Assembly: GCA_017959625.1 (NCBI GenBank)
Contig: JAGDAG010000292.1
Location: 1 to 7,967, forward strand
DNA length: 7,967 nt
Reading direction: 5' to 3'
Origin: Abditibacteriota bacterium
Lineage (GTDB): Bacteria > Armatimonadota > UBA5829
Shown one piece after another: positions 1 to 6,951 of the stretch. Position 1 is the stretch's first letter. Each line of letters opens with the position of its first letter. The position numbers and the translations under genes were made by a program. The notes below the pieces were generated by a model. That model saw only the letters and a list, made by a program, of their open reading frames with translations, was not told the origin of the DNA and ran no database searches.

Positions 1-337
1 AGGCGGAGTCGTGGGTTATATTCCGCATGCTGTAGGAAGCGCCCTTTTCCGAGCTGCCGCTGCCGCCGAAAAGCTGCAGCAGAGCCAGGCCGCCGTAGCA
101 GATCCCCAGCATAGGGATATCCTGCTGCGCTATGGCCTTGTCGCAGGCGGAGGCGTCAAGGGCGTACACCTGCCCGGGGCCGCCGGAAAAGATGAGCCCC
201 TTGGGGTCTTTCCGTTTTATCTCCTCCCAGGGGGTGTCGAAGGGGACTATCTCGCAATACACGTTGCATTCCCTTATCCGTCTGCCGGTAAGCTGGGAAT
301 ACTGGGTGCCGAAATCAAGAATAACAATGTTTTCCAT
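1..337 (-). CDS. guaA: GMP synthase (glutamine-hydrolysing), N-terminal amidotransferase part, 3' end beyond window
   Basis: GMP synthase converts XMP to GMP in the cytoplasm, using ammonia released from glutamine by its N-terminal class I amidotransferase domain. The 112 visible residues begin with MENIVILDFGTQYSQLTGRR, the hallmark GuaA start (ILDFGxQYxQL). FSGGPGQVY follows at residues 50-58, and the nucleophile elbow MLGICYGG has Cys80 as the catalytic residue. The His/Glu of the triad and the ATP-pyrophosphatase domain would lie off the left edge. The start is supported by AAAGGA six nt upstream of ATG 337. It lies 35 nt after the stop of the glycoside hydrolase gene with no visible terminator, so it may be the last gene of that operon or have a weak promoter of its own. 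One oddity is that the usual C-x-G-x-Q motif reads C-Y-G-G-L, without the Gln. A guaA-like amidotransferase of another pathway cannot be fully excluded because the synthetase half is missing. Confidence 0.85.
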   Translation of the reverse strand, partial: MENIVILDFGTQYSQLTGRRIRECNVYCEIVPFDTPWEEIKRKDPKGLIFSGGPGQVYALDASACDKAIAQQDIPMLGICYGGLALLQLFGGSGSSEKGASYSMRNITHDSA

Positions 338-372
338 AAGCGTTCCTTTATGTATATTTTTTTTCTTTCGTT

Positions 373-2706
373 TTACGGAGCGTAAACCGCCTCTTTTATG
401 CTGCGCGGAGGAAGGACGAGCCTTGTTTTTCTGCCTTTATAGACGTATTCCGCCGTCACCTCTTTTTCTCCGGGGTTGTAGAAAAGCAGCCTGCCGCCCA
501 GATCCGCCCCGAAAAAGTCGTGTTTGGGGCTGTAATACGTGGCGCAGCCCAGCCTTTCCATTTCGCCGGTGACTATGCGGGCTATCTCCTCAAAATCGTC
601 GGTGCGGACCACACGGCCCTTGCCCCAGGCAAAGTCGTCTGCGCCCCCGGGGAACATGAGCTTTTCGCACGCGTCGGTGCCGTCCACGGCCTTCATGGGC
701 TCCCTGTCCATAACAATCAGCAGGCCACCGCGGCGGACCCACGCCATGATGAGCCTGGCGTCGCCGGGCTCCAGTATGGTGGCGGGCATCACCATGATCC
801 GCCTTCCCTCCAGGGCCCCGTCCCGCAGCATATTCTCATCCACGTAATCGCAGTTGGCCATATAGCGGATATTCTCGTAATCCGGCCACCAGGGCGCCTC
901 TCCCAGGGTGCAGGCTATATTGGGGTAATACAGGACCGCCGGCATGGGCAGCTCCCGCTCATGCCGCAAAAGCCCCGCATACCGGGCAACGTATCCGAAT
1001 TTGTCCGGGTGGTCCGTCAGGTTCCTGTAATAATCCTCGTGCTGGCTGCAGCCCGAGGTCACGGAGCCGTATATCCGCGCAACAACTCCTTCGGGAGTCA
1101 CGTTGCCGAAGGGCTCCTTGCTGCACCTCGCTCCGTAGAAGCGGGCCGCCGAGGTCAGCAGCCGGGTCGCCAGGTTGGTGTGGATATACACGGAGCCTTC
1201 GTTGGTGAGGCGTATGCCGCCCCCGTATTTGGCGCAGGTCTTTGCGTTGAGGGAAAAGTCGCTGCCGTGCCGGGGCTCTCCGGCGCCTCCCGTGCACAGA
1301 TAGACCGGAGTTTCGCCGAAATATTTGGCCGCCGTCTTCATCCACATGTCCGCATAGCGGTCCATGGCTTCACGGTACCAGGTGACGAAATCCAGATATT
1401 CCCTTTTCGCCGCGGGGGAGGCGTCCCTGATGCCTTCCGCCAGCCTCTCCATGGCTTCGCCCCGGGCGGGAAAATCCACGTCACGAAAGGTCCCGTAGCT
1501 CTTGCCCCAGGCCTTGTTGAGGAAAGCGATATATCTGTAGCGCCGCTTCGCCCAGGCCCTGTATTCCTCCAGGGCCTCCGGCAGGTCGCACCAGAAGCCC
1601 GCGTGGCCGTGATAGCTGCCCGGGTCTATGCCCGCCAGGCCCCCCATAACGGGATGTATGGCTTCGCCGAAGTCCCCCTGGATGCCCAGGAGCACAGTTT
1701 CAAGAAAATCGGGCCCGTAGTGCCGGGCGCATTCCGCCAGAAACATATCCACGTATTTGGGAAGAGACGGGTTCCATATGTTGTCCACCAGGTTGCTTTC
1801 ACCGTGCTCAAGGCACCTTCCCGGGCGGAAGTCCGGAGTTTTCCGGTACCAGTCCGGCATGGCGTAGGAGGGGCCCAGAATGAGAAAAGGGCTGTATCTG
1901 AGGCCGTGTTTTTTCAGGACCTGGTGCTCCCTGTCCCAGGGGCCCCATTCCCACACGCCCTCGCTGTTGGGCATGAGCCCTTCGAAGGTCACGTAACACT
2001 CCACCGAGGACACCCCCAGCCTTTTCAGGATGGCGCAGCTCTCGTCGTCAAAGCTGGTGCCGAAAAAGGGGTCCTTCTGCCGGGCCTCTCTCCCCTGTTT
2101 TCCGAAGCCGTCGTCCCCGCAGACTATGAACTCCATGGGGTCTTCGGCGGGCAGAAAGCCCTCCGGCAGCTGCCCGATCTCTTTTTCGATCTCCGCCGCC
2201 CTTTCTTCGGAGGTCATCGCCGGGACGCCGGGCTCCGAGGTATATATTTCCAGCTTCGTCAGGCGGAAGCGATAGGTCTCTATGCGGAAATCCGCTCCCC
2301 CGTTCTGGCTGCCGGCAAAGGCTGCGTCGGGAAGGCGGAACACCAGAGTATCCGGCCTGCCCATAAGGAGCCTTACGCTTTCGGAAAACTTATACGGCTC
2401 GGCCTTTGAGTTGTACCGGAGGACCATCTGCCCCGGAACGTCGGACTGCCCGCTGACAACTATCCACAGTTCCGAAGGAAGGGTCTTGCGGATCTCCGGC
2501 AATACCGAAAAATAGAGCTTGTCCGCAAAGCTTGCGTTCATGACGCAGGGCCTGCCCTCCAGCAGGGCGTTTTCATACCTGCCGTCCCCGGCCTCGGCTA
2601 TCGATATCTCCGAAGAATCGCCGCCTGCCTCAAAAACCGCGGCGGGAGCGGCGGCAAGCCTCAGGGACAGCGCGCAAAGGGCCGCGGCCAAAAGGACCCT
2701 GATCAA
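373..2706 (-). CDS. Exported glycoside hydrolase, GH42/clan-A-like, second of a tandem paralogous pair
   Basis: This is a predicted 777-residue secreted or periplasmic glycosidase; the substrate cannot be told from sequence. From the TTG start the protein opens with a signal peptide (hydrophobic residues about 3-20, LLAAALCALSL, then LAAAPA). A beta-sandwich-like N-terminal domain follows (about 24-160, ending GGADFRIET). Next comes a TIM-barrel region (about 190-560) with FLILGPSYAMPDWY, ETVLLGIQGDFGEAIHP, FWCDLPEALEEYRAW and the GSDFSLN/LTNEGS segment. Candidate catalytic acids are Glu348 in GDFGE and either Glu503 (TNEGS) or Glu531 (KEPFG). The C-terminal part (about 590-690, LRDGALEGRRIMVMPA, RRGGLLIVMD) resembles the amidotransferase-fold trimerisation domain of GH42, and a small beta domain closes the chain. 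The start is TTG at 2706, overlapping the upstream stop as TTGA and preceded by GAGGTG five nt away. An ATG 60 nt further upstream would put 20 charged residues ahead of the signal peptide. GH14-like or an unnamed family is an alternative; hydrolase identity is firmer than family. Confidence 0.8.
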   Translation of the reverse strand: MIRVLLAAALCALSLRLAAAPAAVFEAGGDSSEISIAEAGDGRYENALLEGRPCVMNASFADKLYFSVLPEIRKTLPSELWIVVSGQSDVPGQMVLRYNSKAEPYKFSESVRLLMGRPDTLVFRLPDAAFAGSQNGGADFRIETYRFRLTKLEIYTSEPGVPAMTSEERAAEIEKEIGQLPEGFLPAEDPMEFIVCGDDGFGKQGREARQKDPFFGTSFDDESCAILKRLGVSSVECYVTFEGLMPNSEGVWEWGPWDREHQVLKKHGLRYSPFLILGPSYAMPDWYRKTPDFRPGRCLEHGESNLVDNIWNPSLPKYVDMFLAECARHYGPDFLETVLLGIQGDFGEAIHPVMGGLAGIDPGSYHGHAGFWCDLPEALEEYRAWAKRRYRYIAFLNKAWGKSYGTFRDVDFPARGEAMERLAEGIRDASPAAKREYLDFVTWYREAMDRYADMWMKTAAKYFGETPVYLCTGGAGEPRHGSDFSLNAKTCAKYGGGIRLTNEGSVYIHTNLATRLLTSAARFYGARCSKEPFGNVTPEGVVARIYGSVTSGCSQHEDYYRNLTDHPDKFGYVARYAGLLRHERELPMPAVLYYPNIACTLGEAPWWPDYENIRYMANCDYVDENMLRDGALEGRRIMVMPATILEPGDARLIMAWVRRGGLLIVMDREPMKAVDGTDACEKLMFPGGADDFAWGKGRVVRTDDFEEIARIVTGEMERLGCATYYSPKHDFFGADLGGRLLFYNPGEKEVTAEYVYKGRKTRLVLPPRSIKEAVYAP

Positions 2707-5054
2707 AGCTTCACCTCTTTTATGCTGTAGGGTTCCATAACGAAGGAATGCTCTCTGCCCTTCCACAGGTATTTTGCTTCCTTTTCCTCCGCCGTGGCGT
2801 TGTGGAGCAGCAGAATGTCCGGGGCCGGCTGGGCGCCGAACACGTTGTCGTCGGCAAAATCGTATATGGGGTATCTGCCCTTAAGGGCTTCCGTCACGTA
2901 AGCCCGGGCTTCACGGAGATCCCTCACCCGCGCCACTTCGCCCTTTTTGCATTTGCCGGCCATCAGCAGCCTTTCGGATTCGCCGGAGCCTTCCGAATCA
3001 ACGAGCCGGTCCTGCCCCACTATAACTACTCTGCCGCCATTTTCGGCAAAGCGCCGCAGCTTCAGGGCCTCCGATGGCTCCACCAGGTCGCCTCCCTGCA
3101 AAACCAGCACGTCGTAGTTTTTCAGGGCTCCGTCCCGGATAAGCCTTTCGTCCAGAAAATCGTGATCGACTATATCCCTCAGGCGGGCGGAAAAGTTGGT
3201 GAACCTGCCCCATTCCCGGGCTATATCCAGGGTCATCCCCGTCAGGGGGTAAAACAGGGCCACGGGCACCACCGGTTTGGGATAACGCTTCAGGCAGCCG
3301 ATATATTTTCTGTGTATGGCGGTACGCTCCGCGGTGGCAAACACGTTGCGGGCGTATTCGTGGAGCTGATCTGCCCCGGAGACGGCGGCTCCGTATATCC
3401 GCGCCGTCAGACCGTTGAGAGCCACGTCCGTGGCCGGCTCGTGGCCGAAACCGGCGCCGTAAAATCTGCAGGCCGTGTCTATAAGGCGCACCAGACAGTT
3501 GTTCCACTTGTACTCGGAGCCCTCGTTGGTGATCCTCACCCCGCCGTGATGCTTTGCGGCTATCTTGCACTGCAGCGAAAAATCGCTGCCGTGCTGAGGC
3601 TCCATATTGCCCCCGGTGCAGAGATAAACGGGTATCCTTTTGTCAAAGCATTTTTCGGCAATGCCCATCCACTCGTCTGCCAGCCTGCCCATGGCCCCCC
3701 TGTACCACTCCATAAAGTCCAGATACTGCCTTTTGACGTATTTGTCCGCTTTGGGGAGGCTCTGCATATACCGGCCCACCTCTTCGCCCCGGGCGGGAAA
3801 GTCCGCTTCTTCAAAGGAATCGAAGGAAGTCCGCCAACGGCGGTTCAGGGCCTTCACCGAGCCGAAGCGCTCTCTGAGCCAGCGGCGGTAGTCCTCCAGG
3901 GCGTAGGGGTCGCCGCACCAGAAGCCGTTGTGGGAATGGTATTCCCCCGGTATTATCTGGGTCCAGCCCCCGGACACGGAATATATGGCTTCGCCGTAAT
4001 CCCCCTGTATGCCCAGCAGCACCGTTTCCAGCTTGGCGGGATCGTTGTATCTTTTTGCAAACTCGGAAAGGAACCTTTCCACCCAGGGCTTAAGACGCGG
4101 GTTCCACAGGCTCTCTATCTTGCTTTCCGTCCCGTGCTCCAGGCATACGCAGGGTACGTGGTCCTCCGTCTCCCGGAACCAGGCCGGCACGGAATAGGCG
4201 GGGCCAAGTATCAGGAAGGGGGTCAGCTTCAGCCCCCGCTGCTGCAGGCCTTCCACCTGCCGGTCCCAGTTGTCCCACTGCCACCCGCCTTTTTCAAAGG
4301 GCTCGCACAGCTCCCAGGTGACGTAGCTCTCCAGACTGGTGGCTCCCAGAGAACGGTGCATAGCCTGTGTGGCGGGATCCGAATTGTGGCCGAAGGGGAT
4401 CTTCCAGCGTTCCGTGGGAGGGACCACCACATCGTAGATGCTGTCCCCCAGCACGTACATCATGCCCTCCCCGGGCCGGGACTGGGGCAGATCTTCAAAG
4501 GAAGAGAGTATCTGCTTCGCCCGTTCTTCGCCGTAGGCGTCGGCATAGCCCTCGGGCTTCTCTTTGTGGACCTCCACGGAATACACCCGCAGGGAAGAGG
4601 CTTCCAGACGGAAGTCCGCTCCGCCGTTTTCAGAACCGTTGAAGGCCGCATCGGGGAGCGGCACGCAGATACGGTCCCTCCCCAGAGAGGGAGACAGCCT
4701 CACCGGGTCTGCCTTCTGCCACCGGTCGGTGGAGGACACGTATTTCATGTTCAGCATGCCGATGGAATCGCTCTCGCACTCTATCACCAGCCAGGGACAG
4801 CTGCCCGCGGCTTTCCGGAGCTCCGGCTCCAGGGCAAAATACAAAAAGTCCCGGGAGCCTTCGGGCCGCACGCAATAGCCTTCGGTGGTGTTCTCCAGTA
4901 CGTATTTGCCGTCCCACCGGGCGTCGGAGGGGTTTTCGCATATACGCAGGCTGCCCCCGGGGCTGCCCGCCTCAAACACCGCTACCTGCGCCGCGCAGCA
5001 CGCTGCCGACAAGGCAAGCAGCAAAAAAAGAATGGTTTTCACAGCCATGTTCAT
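2703..5054 (-). CDS. Exported glycoside hydrolase, GH42/clan-A-like, first of a tandem paralogous pair
   Basis: A 783-residue exported protein with the same architecture as its downstream neighbour. The signal peptide is residues 1-22 (VKTILFLLLALSAACCAA, then QVAVFEAG). A beta-sandwich domain spans about 24-165 (PDAAFNGSENGGADFRLE). The TIM-barrel region (about 195-580) contains LESYVTWE, FLILGPAYSVPAWFRE, LLGIQGDYGEAIYSV, FWCGDPYALEDYRRWL, YLDFMEWYRG and GSDFSLQ/RITNEGSEY. The C-terminal part has LIRDGALKNYDVLVLQGGD and FAENGGRVVIVG, typical of the GH42 amidotransferase-like domain, and a terminal beta domain. Glu355 (GDYGE) is the likely acid/base; Glu511 (TNEGS) or Glu539 (GHEPA) is the candidate nucleophile, and all three are conserved in the paralogue. 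The lipobox is poor (SAAC, Ser at -3), so a soluble exported protein is more likely than a lipoprotein. Its ATG overlaps the upstream stop as ATGA, with GGGAG four nt upstream; an in-frame ATG at 5048 is an equally workable start (GGGAG ten nt away). Substrate unknown. Confidence 0.8.
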   Translation of the reverse strand: MNMAVKTILFLLLALSAACCAAQVAVFEAGSPGGSLRICENPSDARWDGKYVLENTTEGYCVRPEGSRDFLYFALEPELRKAAGSCPWLVIECESDSIGMLNMKYVSSTDRWQKADPVRLSPSLGRDRICVPLPDAAFNGSENGGADFRLEASSLRVYSVEVHKEKPEGYADAYGEERAKQILSSFEDLPQSRPGEGMMYVLGDSIYDVVVPPTERWKIPFGHNSDPATQAMHRSLGATSLESYVTWELCEPFEKGGWQWDNWDRQVEGLQQRGLKLTPFLILGPAYSVPAWFRETEDHVPCVCLEHGTESKIESLWNPRLKPWVERFLSEFAKRYNDPAKLETVLLGIQGDYGEAIYSVSGGWTQIIPGEYHSHNGFWCGDPYALEDYRRWLRERFGSVKALNRRWRTSFDSFEEADFPARGEEVGRYMQSLPKADKYVKRQYLDFMEWYRGAMGRLADEWMGIAEKCFDKRIPVYLCTGGNMEPQHGSDFSLQCKIAAKHHGGVRITNEGSEYKWNNCLVRLIDTACRFYGAGFGHEPATDVALNGLTARIYGAAVSGADQLHEYARNVFATAERTAIHRKYIGCLKRYPKPVVPVALFYPLTGMTLDIAREWGRFTNFSARLRDIVDHDFLDERLIRDGALKNYDVLVLQGGDLVEPSEALKLRRFAENGGRVVIVGQDRLVDSEGSGESERLLMAGKCKKGEVARVRDLREARAYVTEALKGRYPIYDFADDNVFGAQPAPDILLLHNATAEEKEAKYLWKGREHSFVMEPYSIKEVKL
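2711..2720 (-). promoter_or_regulatory. Shine-Dalgarno that decides the TTG start of the second glycoside hydrolase
   Basis: On the minus strand the sequence AAAGAGGTGA differs from the ideal AAGGAGGTGA at one base. It ends four nt before TTG 2706-2704, with the GAGGTG core five nt away. It lies inside the last codons of the upstream paralogue, whose TGA stop (2705-2703) overlaps the TTG as TTGA. This is a textbook translational coupling arrangement and is why TTG was preferred as the start. Confidence 0.75.
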
Positions 5055-6406
5055 TCGTCTCCCGGCTCCCTGAGCCTTTCTGCCTTTACCCTCAGTATGC
5101 GCTGCCCGTCCATGGACAAAACGCTGAAGGCGTAATCGCCGTATTCAAAGCGGTCTCCCGGCGAAGGGATGCTTCCCTGCTGTTCCAGAACAAAGCCCGC
5201 TACAGTAGCCACGTCCTTTTCTTCGGCGGGGTAATCTATGTCTATGAGCTCGGCCAGCTCGCCGAAGGACAGCTTGCCCGAAACGTTCCAGGCGCTGCCG
5301 GATATGGGTATTATCATTTCTTCTTCGTCGCTGTCGTATTCGTCCTTAAGGTCGCCCACCAGCTCCTCTACTATATCCTCGGCGGACACTATCCCCTGAA
5401 AAACTCCGTATTCGTCCACCACCACCGCCAGCTGCTGCTTGTTTTTCTTCATTTTGTCCAGCAGCCTGTCCAGGCTTATGTTTTCGGAAACGTACATGGG
5501 AGGGGTAATAAGGCTTGTAAGGGGACAGTCGGCCCCCACCACGTCCTTGATGTTGAGGATGCCCAGCACCCTGCCGTCCTCCTTTGCCATAAAGGGATAC
5601 CGGGTATGCTTGAATCTCGCTATCAGCTTCAGGTTCTCTTCGTCGGTGTTTTCCGCCTGCAGCACGTGGGTATCCAGACGGGGCACCATAACGTCCCGGG
5701 CGTCCTTTTTTTCAAAATAGAACACCTGCCGCAGCATTTTCTTTTCGGTTTGTTCCTTTTCGGCTTCCGGCTGTTCGGCAGCCTCGGGAGCGGGGTCTTC
5801 TTCTTTGAAGGAATCCTCCACCAGCAGCCGGAGTTCCTCGAGAGAATGGCTTTCTTCCGGCTTGCCTCCGCCTCCCATCAGCCGCACCGCCAGATTGGAG
5901 GCGCCGTTGAGGACGGCGACGAAGGGGAAAAACAAATAATAAAAGACCCTCATGGGAAAGGCCAGGGCCAGGGCCATTTTTTCGCAGCGCTGTATGGAAA
6001 AGTATTTCGGGGCCTGTTCGCCGAACACCACGTGCAGGAAGGTTATGATGATAAAGCCGCAGATCACGCTGACGCCATGCATGCCCGCTTCGATGCCGGC
6101 AAGCCTGAAGACCGGCTCCAGCAGCGAGCGCACGGCAGGCTCTCCCAGCCAGCCCAGCCCGAGGCTGGCAAGGGTGATGCCCAGCTGGGCCACCGAGAGA
6201 TACGCGTCAAGATGATCCGTGCCGAATTTTGCCGTCCGAGCCCGGAACGAGCCCTCGTTGATAAGCTCCGTCAGACGGGTGGGACGGACGCGGACAAAGG
6301 CGAATTCCGCGGCCACAAAAAAACCGTTGAGCGCGATAAGAAGGAACGCCAGCGCCAGGTGCAGCGCCGGCAGCAAATACGGATTTGACCCCGGGTCACT
6401 ATCCAT
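5051..6406 (-). CDS. CNNM-domain / CBS-pair / CorC_HlyC membrane protein (putative Mg2+/Co2+ transport, 'hemolysin' family)
   Basis: A 451-residue inner-membrane protein of the family annotated as hemolysin, CorC/TlyC or UPF0053, members of which act in magnesium and cobalt efflux or homeostasis. The CNNM (DUF21) domain occupies about 10-200, with hydrophobic segments near 13-33, 68-88, 111-128 and 145-172 and family motifs LNGFFVAAEFAFVRVR, VAQLGITLASLGLGWLGEP and HVVFGEQAPKYF. A cytosolic CBS pair follows: CBS1 about 236-290 (DVMVPRLDT, ILNIKDVV) and CBS2 about 300-352 with the signature VVVDEYGVFQGIVSAEDIVE. The CorC_HlyC domain is about 365-445 (VSGKLSFGELAELI, TVAGFVLEQQG). An acidic, Glu/Pro/Ala-rich insert at about 200-222 separates the membrane and CBS parts. 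The family is normally complete at 420-450 residues, so the gene is intact. ATG 6406 has a weak GGAG 11 nt upstream. It leads the operon and overlaps the first hydrolase gene by 4 nt. Confidence 0.9.
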   Translation of the reverse strand: MDSDPGSNPYLLPALHLALAFLLIALNGFFVAAEFAFVRVRPTRLTELINEGSFRARTAKFGTDHLDAYLSVAQLGITLASLGLGWLGEPAVRSLLEPVFRLAGIEAGMHGVSVICGFIIITFLHVVFGEQAPKYFSIQRCEKMALALAFPMRVFYYLFFPFVAVLNGASNLAVRLMGGGGKPEESHSLEELRLLVEDSFKEEDPAPEAAEQPEAEKEQTEKKMLRQVFYFEKKDARDVMVPRLDTHVLQAENTDEENLKLIARFKHTRYPFMAKEDGRVLGILNIKDVVGADCPLTSLITPPMYVSENISLDRLLDKMKKNKQQLAVVVDEYGVFQGIVSAEDIVEELVGDLKDEYDSDEEEMIIPISGSAWNVSGKLSFGELAELIDIDYPAEEKDVATVAGFVLEQQGSIPSPGDRFEYGDYAFSVLSMDGQRILRVKAERLREPGDE

Positions 6407-6442
6407 TTAACGATGATCTCCGTGATGCATGATTATAGTTTA

Positions 6443-6472
6443 ATTATATACTATCGCAAGGGTCCGTGTCAA
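6443..6472 (-). promoter_or_regulatory. Sigma70-type promoter of the CNNM-hydrolase operon
   Basis: On the minus strand a perfect -35 TTGACA (6472-6467) is followed by 18 nt and a perfect -10 TATAAT (6448-6443), predicting a start near 6436 and a leader of about 30 nt before ATG 6406. A second TATAAT (6437-6432) could pair with TTGCGA at 16 nt spacing. The -35 touches the T-tract of the preceding terminator, so one gene's end and the next operon's promoter are packed together. Confidence 0.75.
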
Positions 6473-6499
6473 ATAAAAAGGACGGCCCTCCGGCCGTCC
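6471..6499 (-). terminator. Rho-independent terminator after the small membrane protein gene
   Basis: A perfect 8-bp stem GGACGGCC/GGCCGTCC with a 4-nt loop (6480-6499) is followed on the minus strand by TTTTTATTT. It lies about 23 nt after the stop of the 96-residue membrane protein gene, and it insulates that gene from the downstream operon. Confidence 0.85.
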
Positions 6500-6522
6500 G
6501 TACGCCTTTCCGAAAAAGGGCG

Positions 6523-6813
6523 TCAGCCCGCTTTTCTGCGTTCTTCCCTTCGGAGGGAAACGAAAACCGGCGCGGGGGACGCGCTTGCTGCTTCTTTTTC
6601 CGGAATTCGGTATTCTTTTGCGTTCCGCAGAACGTCTCTCAGGGCGATAACGCCGCAGACCAGGACTGCGGCAAAGAACGCCGCGGCCCATATCCTCCCG
6701 GGAACGGGATTGCCGGCGCGGTATTCCAGGCCTGCCGGAAAAGAAACTGCTACCAGCAGAAAGGCCAGAAGGTCTGCCGAAAGGCTTTTTGCATTTTTAA
6801 ACGTTTTTTTCAT
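6523..6813 (-). CDS. Small two-TM membrane protein, function unknown, divergent from the repressor
   Basis: A 96-residue protein not recognised from any named family. It has a basic N-terminus (MKKTFKNAK), a first hydrophobic helix at about 12-29 (ADLLAFLLVAVSFPAG), a short polar loop with Tyr/Arg/Pro, and a second helix at about 40-58 (IWAAAFFAAVLVCGVIAL). A charged cytoplasmic-looking tail follows, rich in Arg, Lys, Glu and Ala and ending LRREERRKAG. By the positive-inside rule both ends would be cytoplasmic. The start is ATG 6813, because GGAGG sits six nt upstream of it; an in-frame ATG 18 nt earlier has no such site. The gene has its own promoter and terminator and is divergent from the S24 repressor gene, whose likely operators overlap its -35. 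That arrangement suggests, but does not prove, that it is a target of the repressor. Confidence 0.7.
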   Translation of the reverse strand: MKKTFKNAKSLSADLLAFLLVAVSFPAGLEYRAGNPVPGRIWAAAFFAAVLVCGVIALRDVLRNAKEYRIPEKEAASASPAPVFVSLRREERRKAG

Positions 6814-6839
6814 TGCGATCCTCCAAAACATCGTTGTCC

Positions 6840-6855
6840 GCCGGCAGGGGCCGGC
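6840..6855. repeat. GCCGGC inverted repeat at the predicted 5' end of the small membrane protein mRNA
   Basis: GCCGGC occurs twice around AGGG (6840-6845 and 6850-6855), giving a 6-bp all-GC stem with a 4-nt loop. The predicted transcript start from the minus promoter (about 6855) is at its edge, so the messenger could begin with this hairpin. No T-tract follows, so it is not a simple terminator. A role in mRNA stability or as a protein site is only a possibility. Confidence 0.4.
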
Positions 6856-6861
6856 AATTAT

Positions 6862-6890
6862 ATTTTACCACACTGTTTGTTGATTGTCAA
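6862..6890 (-). promoter_or_regulatory. Promoter of the small membrane protein gene
   Basis: Minus-strand -35 TTGACA (6890-6885), 17-nt spacer and -10 TAAAAT (6867-6862) preceded by TG one base away, an extended -10. The predicted start near 6855 gives a leader of about 42 nt. The -35 lies inside a 7-bp inverted repeat (6877-6893), so binding there should block RNA polymerase. Confidence 0.7.
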
Positions 6891-6916
6891 CAATTTTTAA
6901 AAAAATTTTGTTGACA
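6877..6916. promoter_or_regulatory. Probable operator cluster between divergent genes (inverted repeats of GTTGAC/GTCAAC)
   Basis: TTGTTGA-ttg-TCAACAA (6877-6893) is a perfect 7-bp inverted repeat. It is nested with a larger one: TGTCAACAA (6885-6893) and TTGTTGACA (6908-6916) are perfect 9-bp arms separated by a 14-nt A/T-only tract. A third overlapping pair is TGTTG/CAACA around six nt (6909-6924). The layout resembles the multiple operators of CI/LexA-like regulators and lies next to such a gene, so binding by the 7022-7681 protein is the simplest reading. It is inference, not shown. Confidence 0.6.
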
Positions 6917-6951
6917 CGCCAACACAGGCTGTAAAAAATCCGGCGGCAGCG

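Noticed and set aside
520..2409. A 629-residue open frame on the plus strand opposite the second glycoside hydrolase
   Set aside because: Same reason: an antisense shadow with Gly/Pro/Arg/His-rich composition and no domain, while the minus strand carries conserved hydrolase motifs.
4985..5000. Lipoprotein lipobox around the two Cys of the first hydrolase's signal peptide
   Set aside because: Ser at -3 and no Leu-Ala/Ser-Gly/Ala-Cys match; the paralogue lacks a Cys at this place, so signal peptidase I processing is more likely.
2748..5135. A 795-residue open frame on the plus strand opposite the first glycoside hydrolase
   Set aside because: It mirrors a GC-rich gene on the other strand, shows no recognisable domain, and the minus-strand frame has a signal peptide, family motifs and coupled starts.
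5606..6388. A 260-residue plus-strand frame opposite the CNNM protein
   Set aside because: It is antisense to a clearly recognised family member and its composition (His/Gln/Arg/Gly-rich) is typical of shadow frames.
6413..6900. Plus-strand open frames (146-156 residues) across the small membrane protein gene
   Set aside because: They run through a hairpin terminator and two promoters and have no convincing ribosome site. The minus strand holds the coherent two-TM protein with GGAGG, promoter and terminator.
6911..6939. A second plus-strand promoter starting at TTGACA 6911
   Set aside because: The -35 is perfect, but the -10 at 17 nt is AAAAAT and at 15 nt TAAAAA, both poor. The site is better explained as an operator arm; the 6952-6980 promoter is far stronger.
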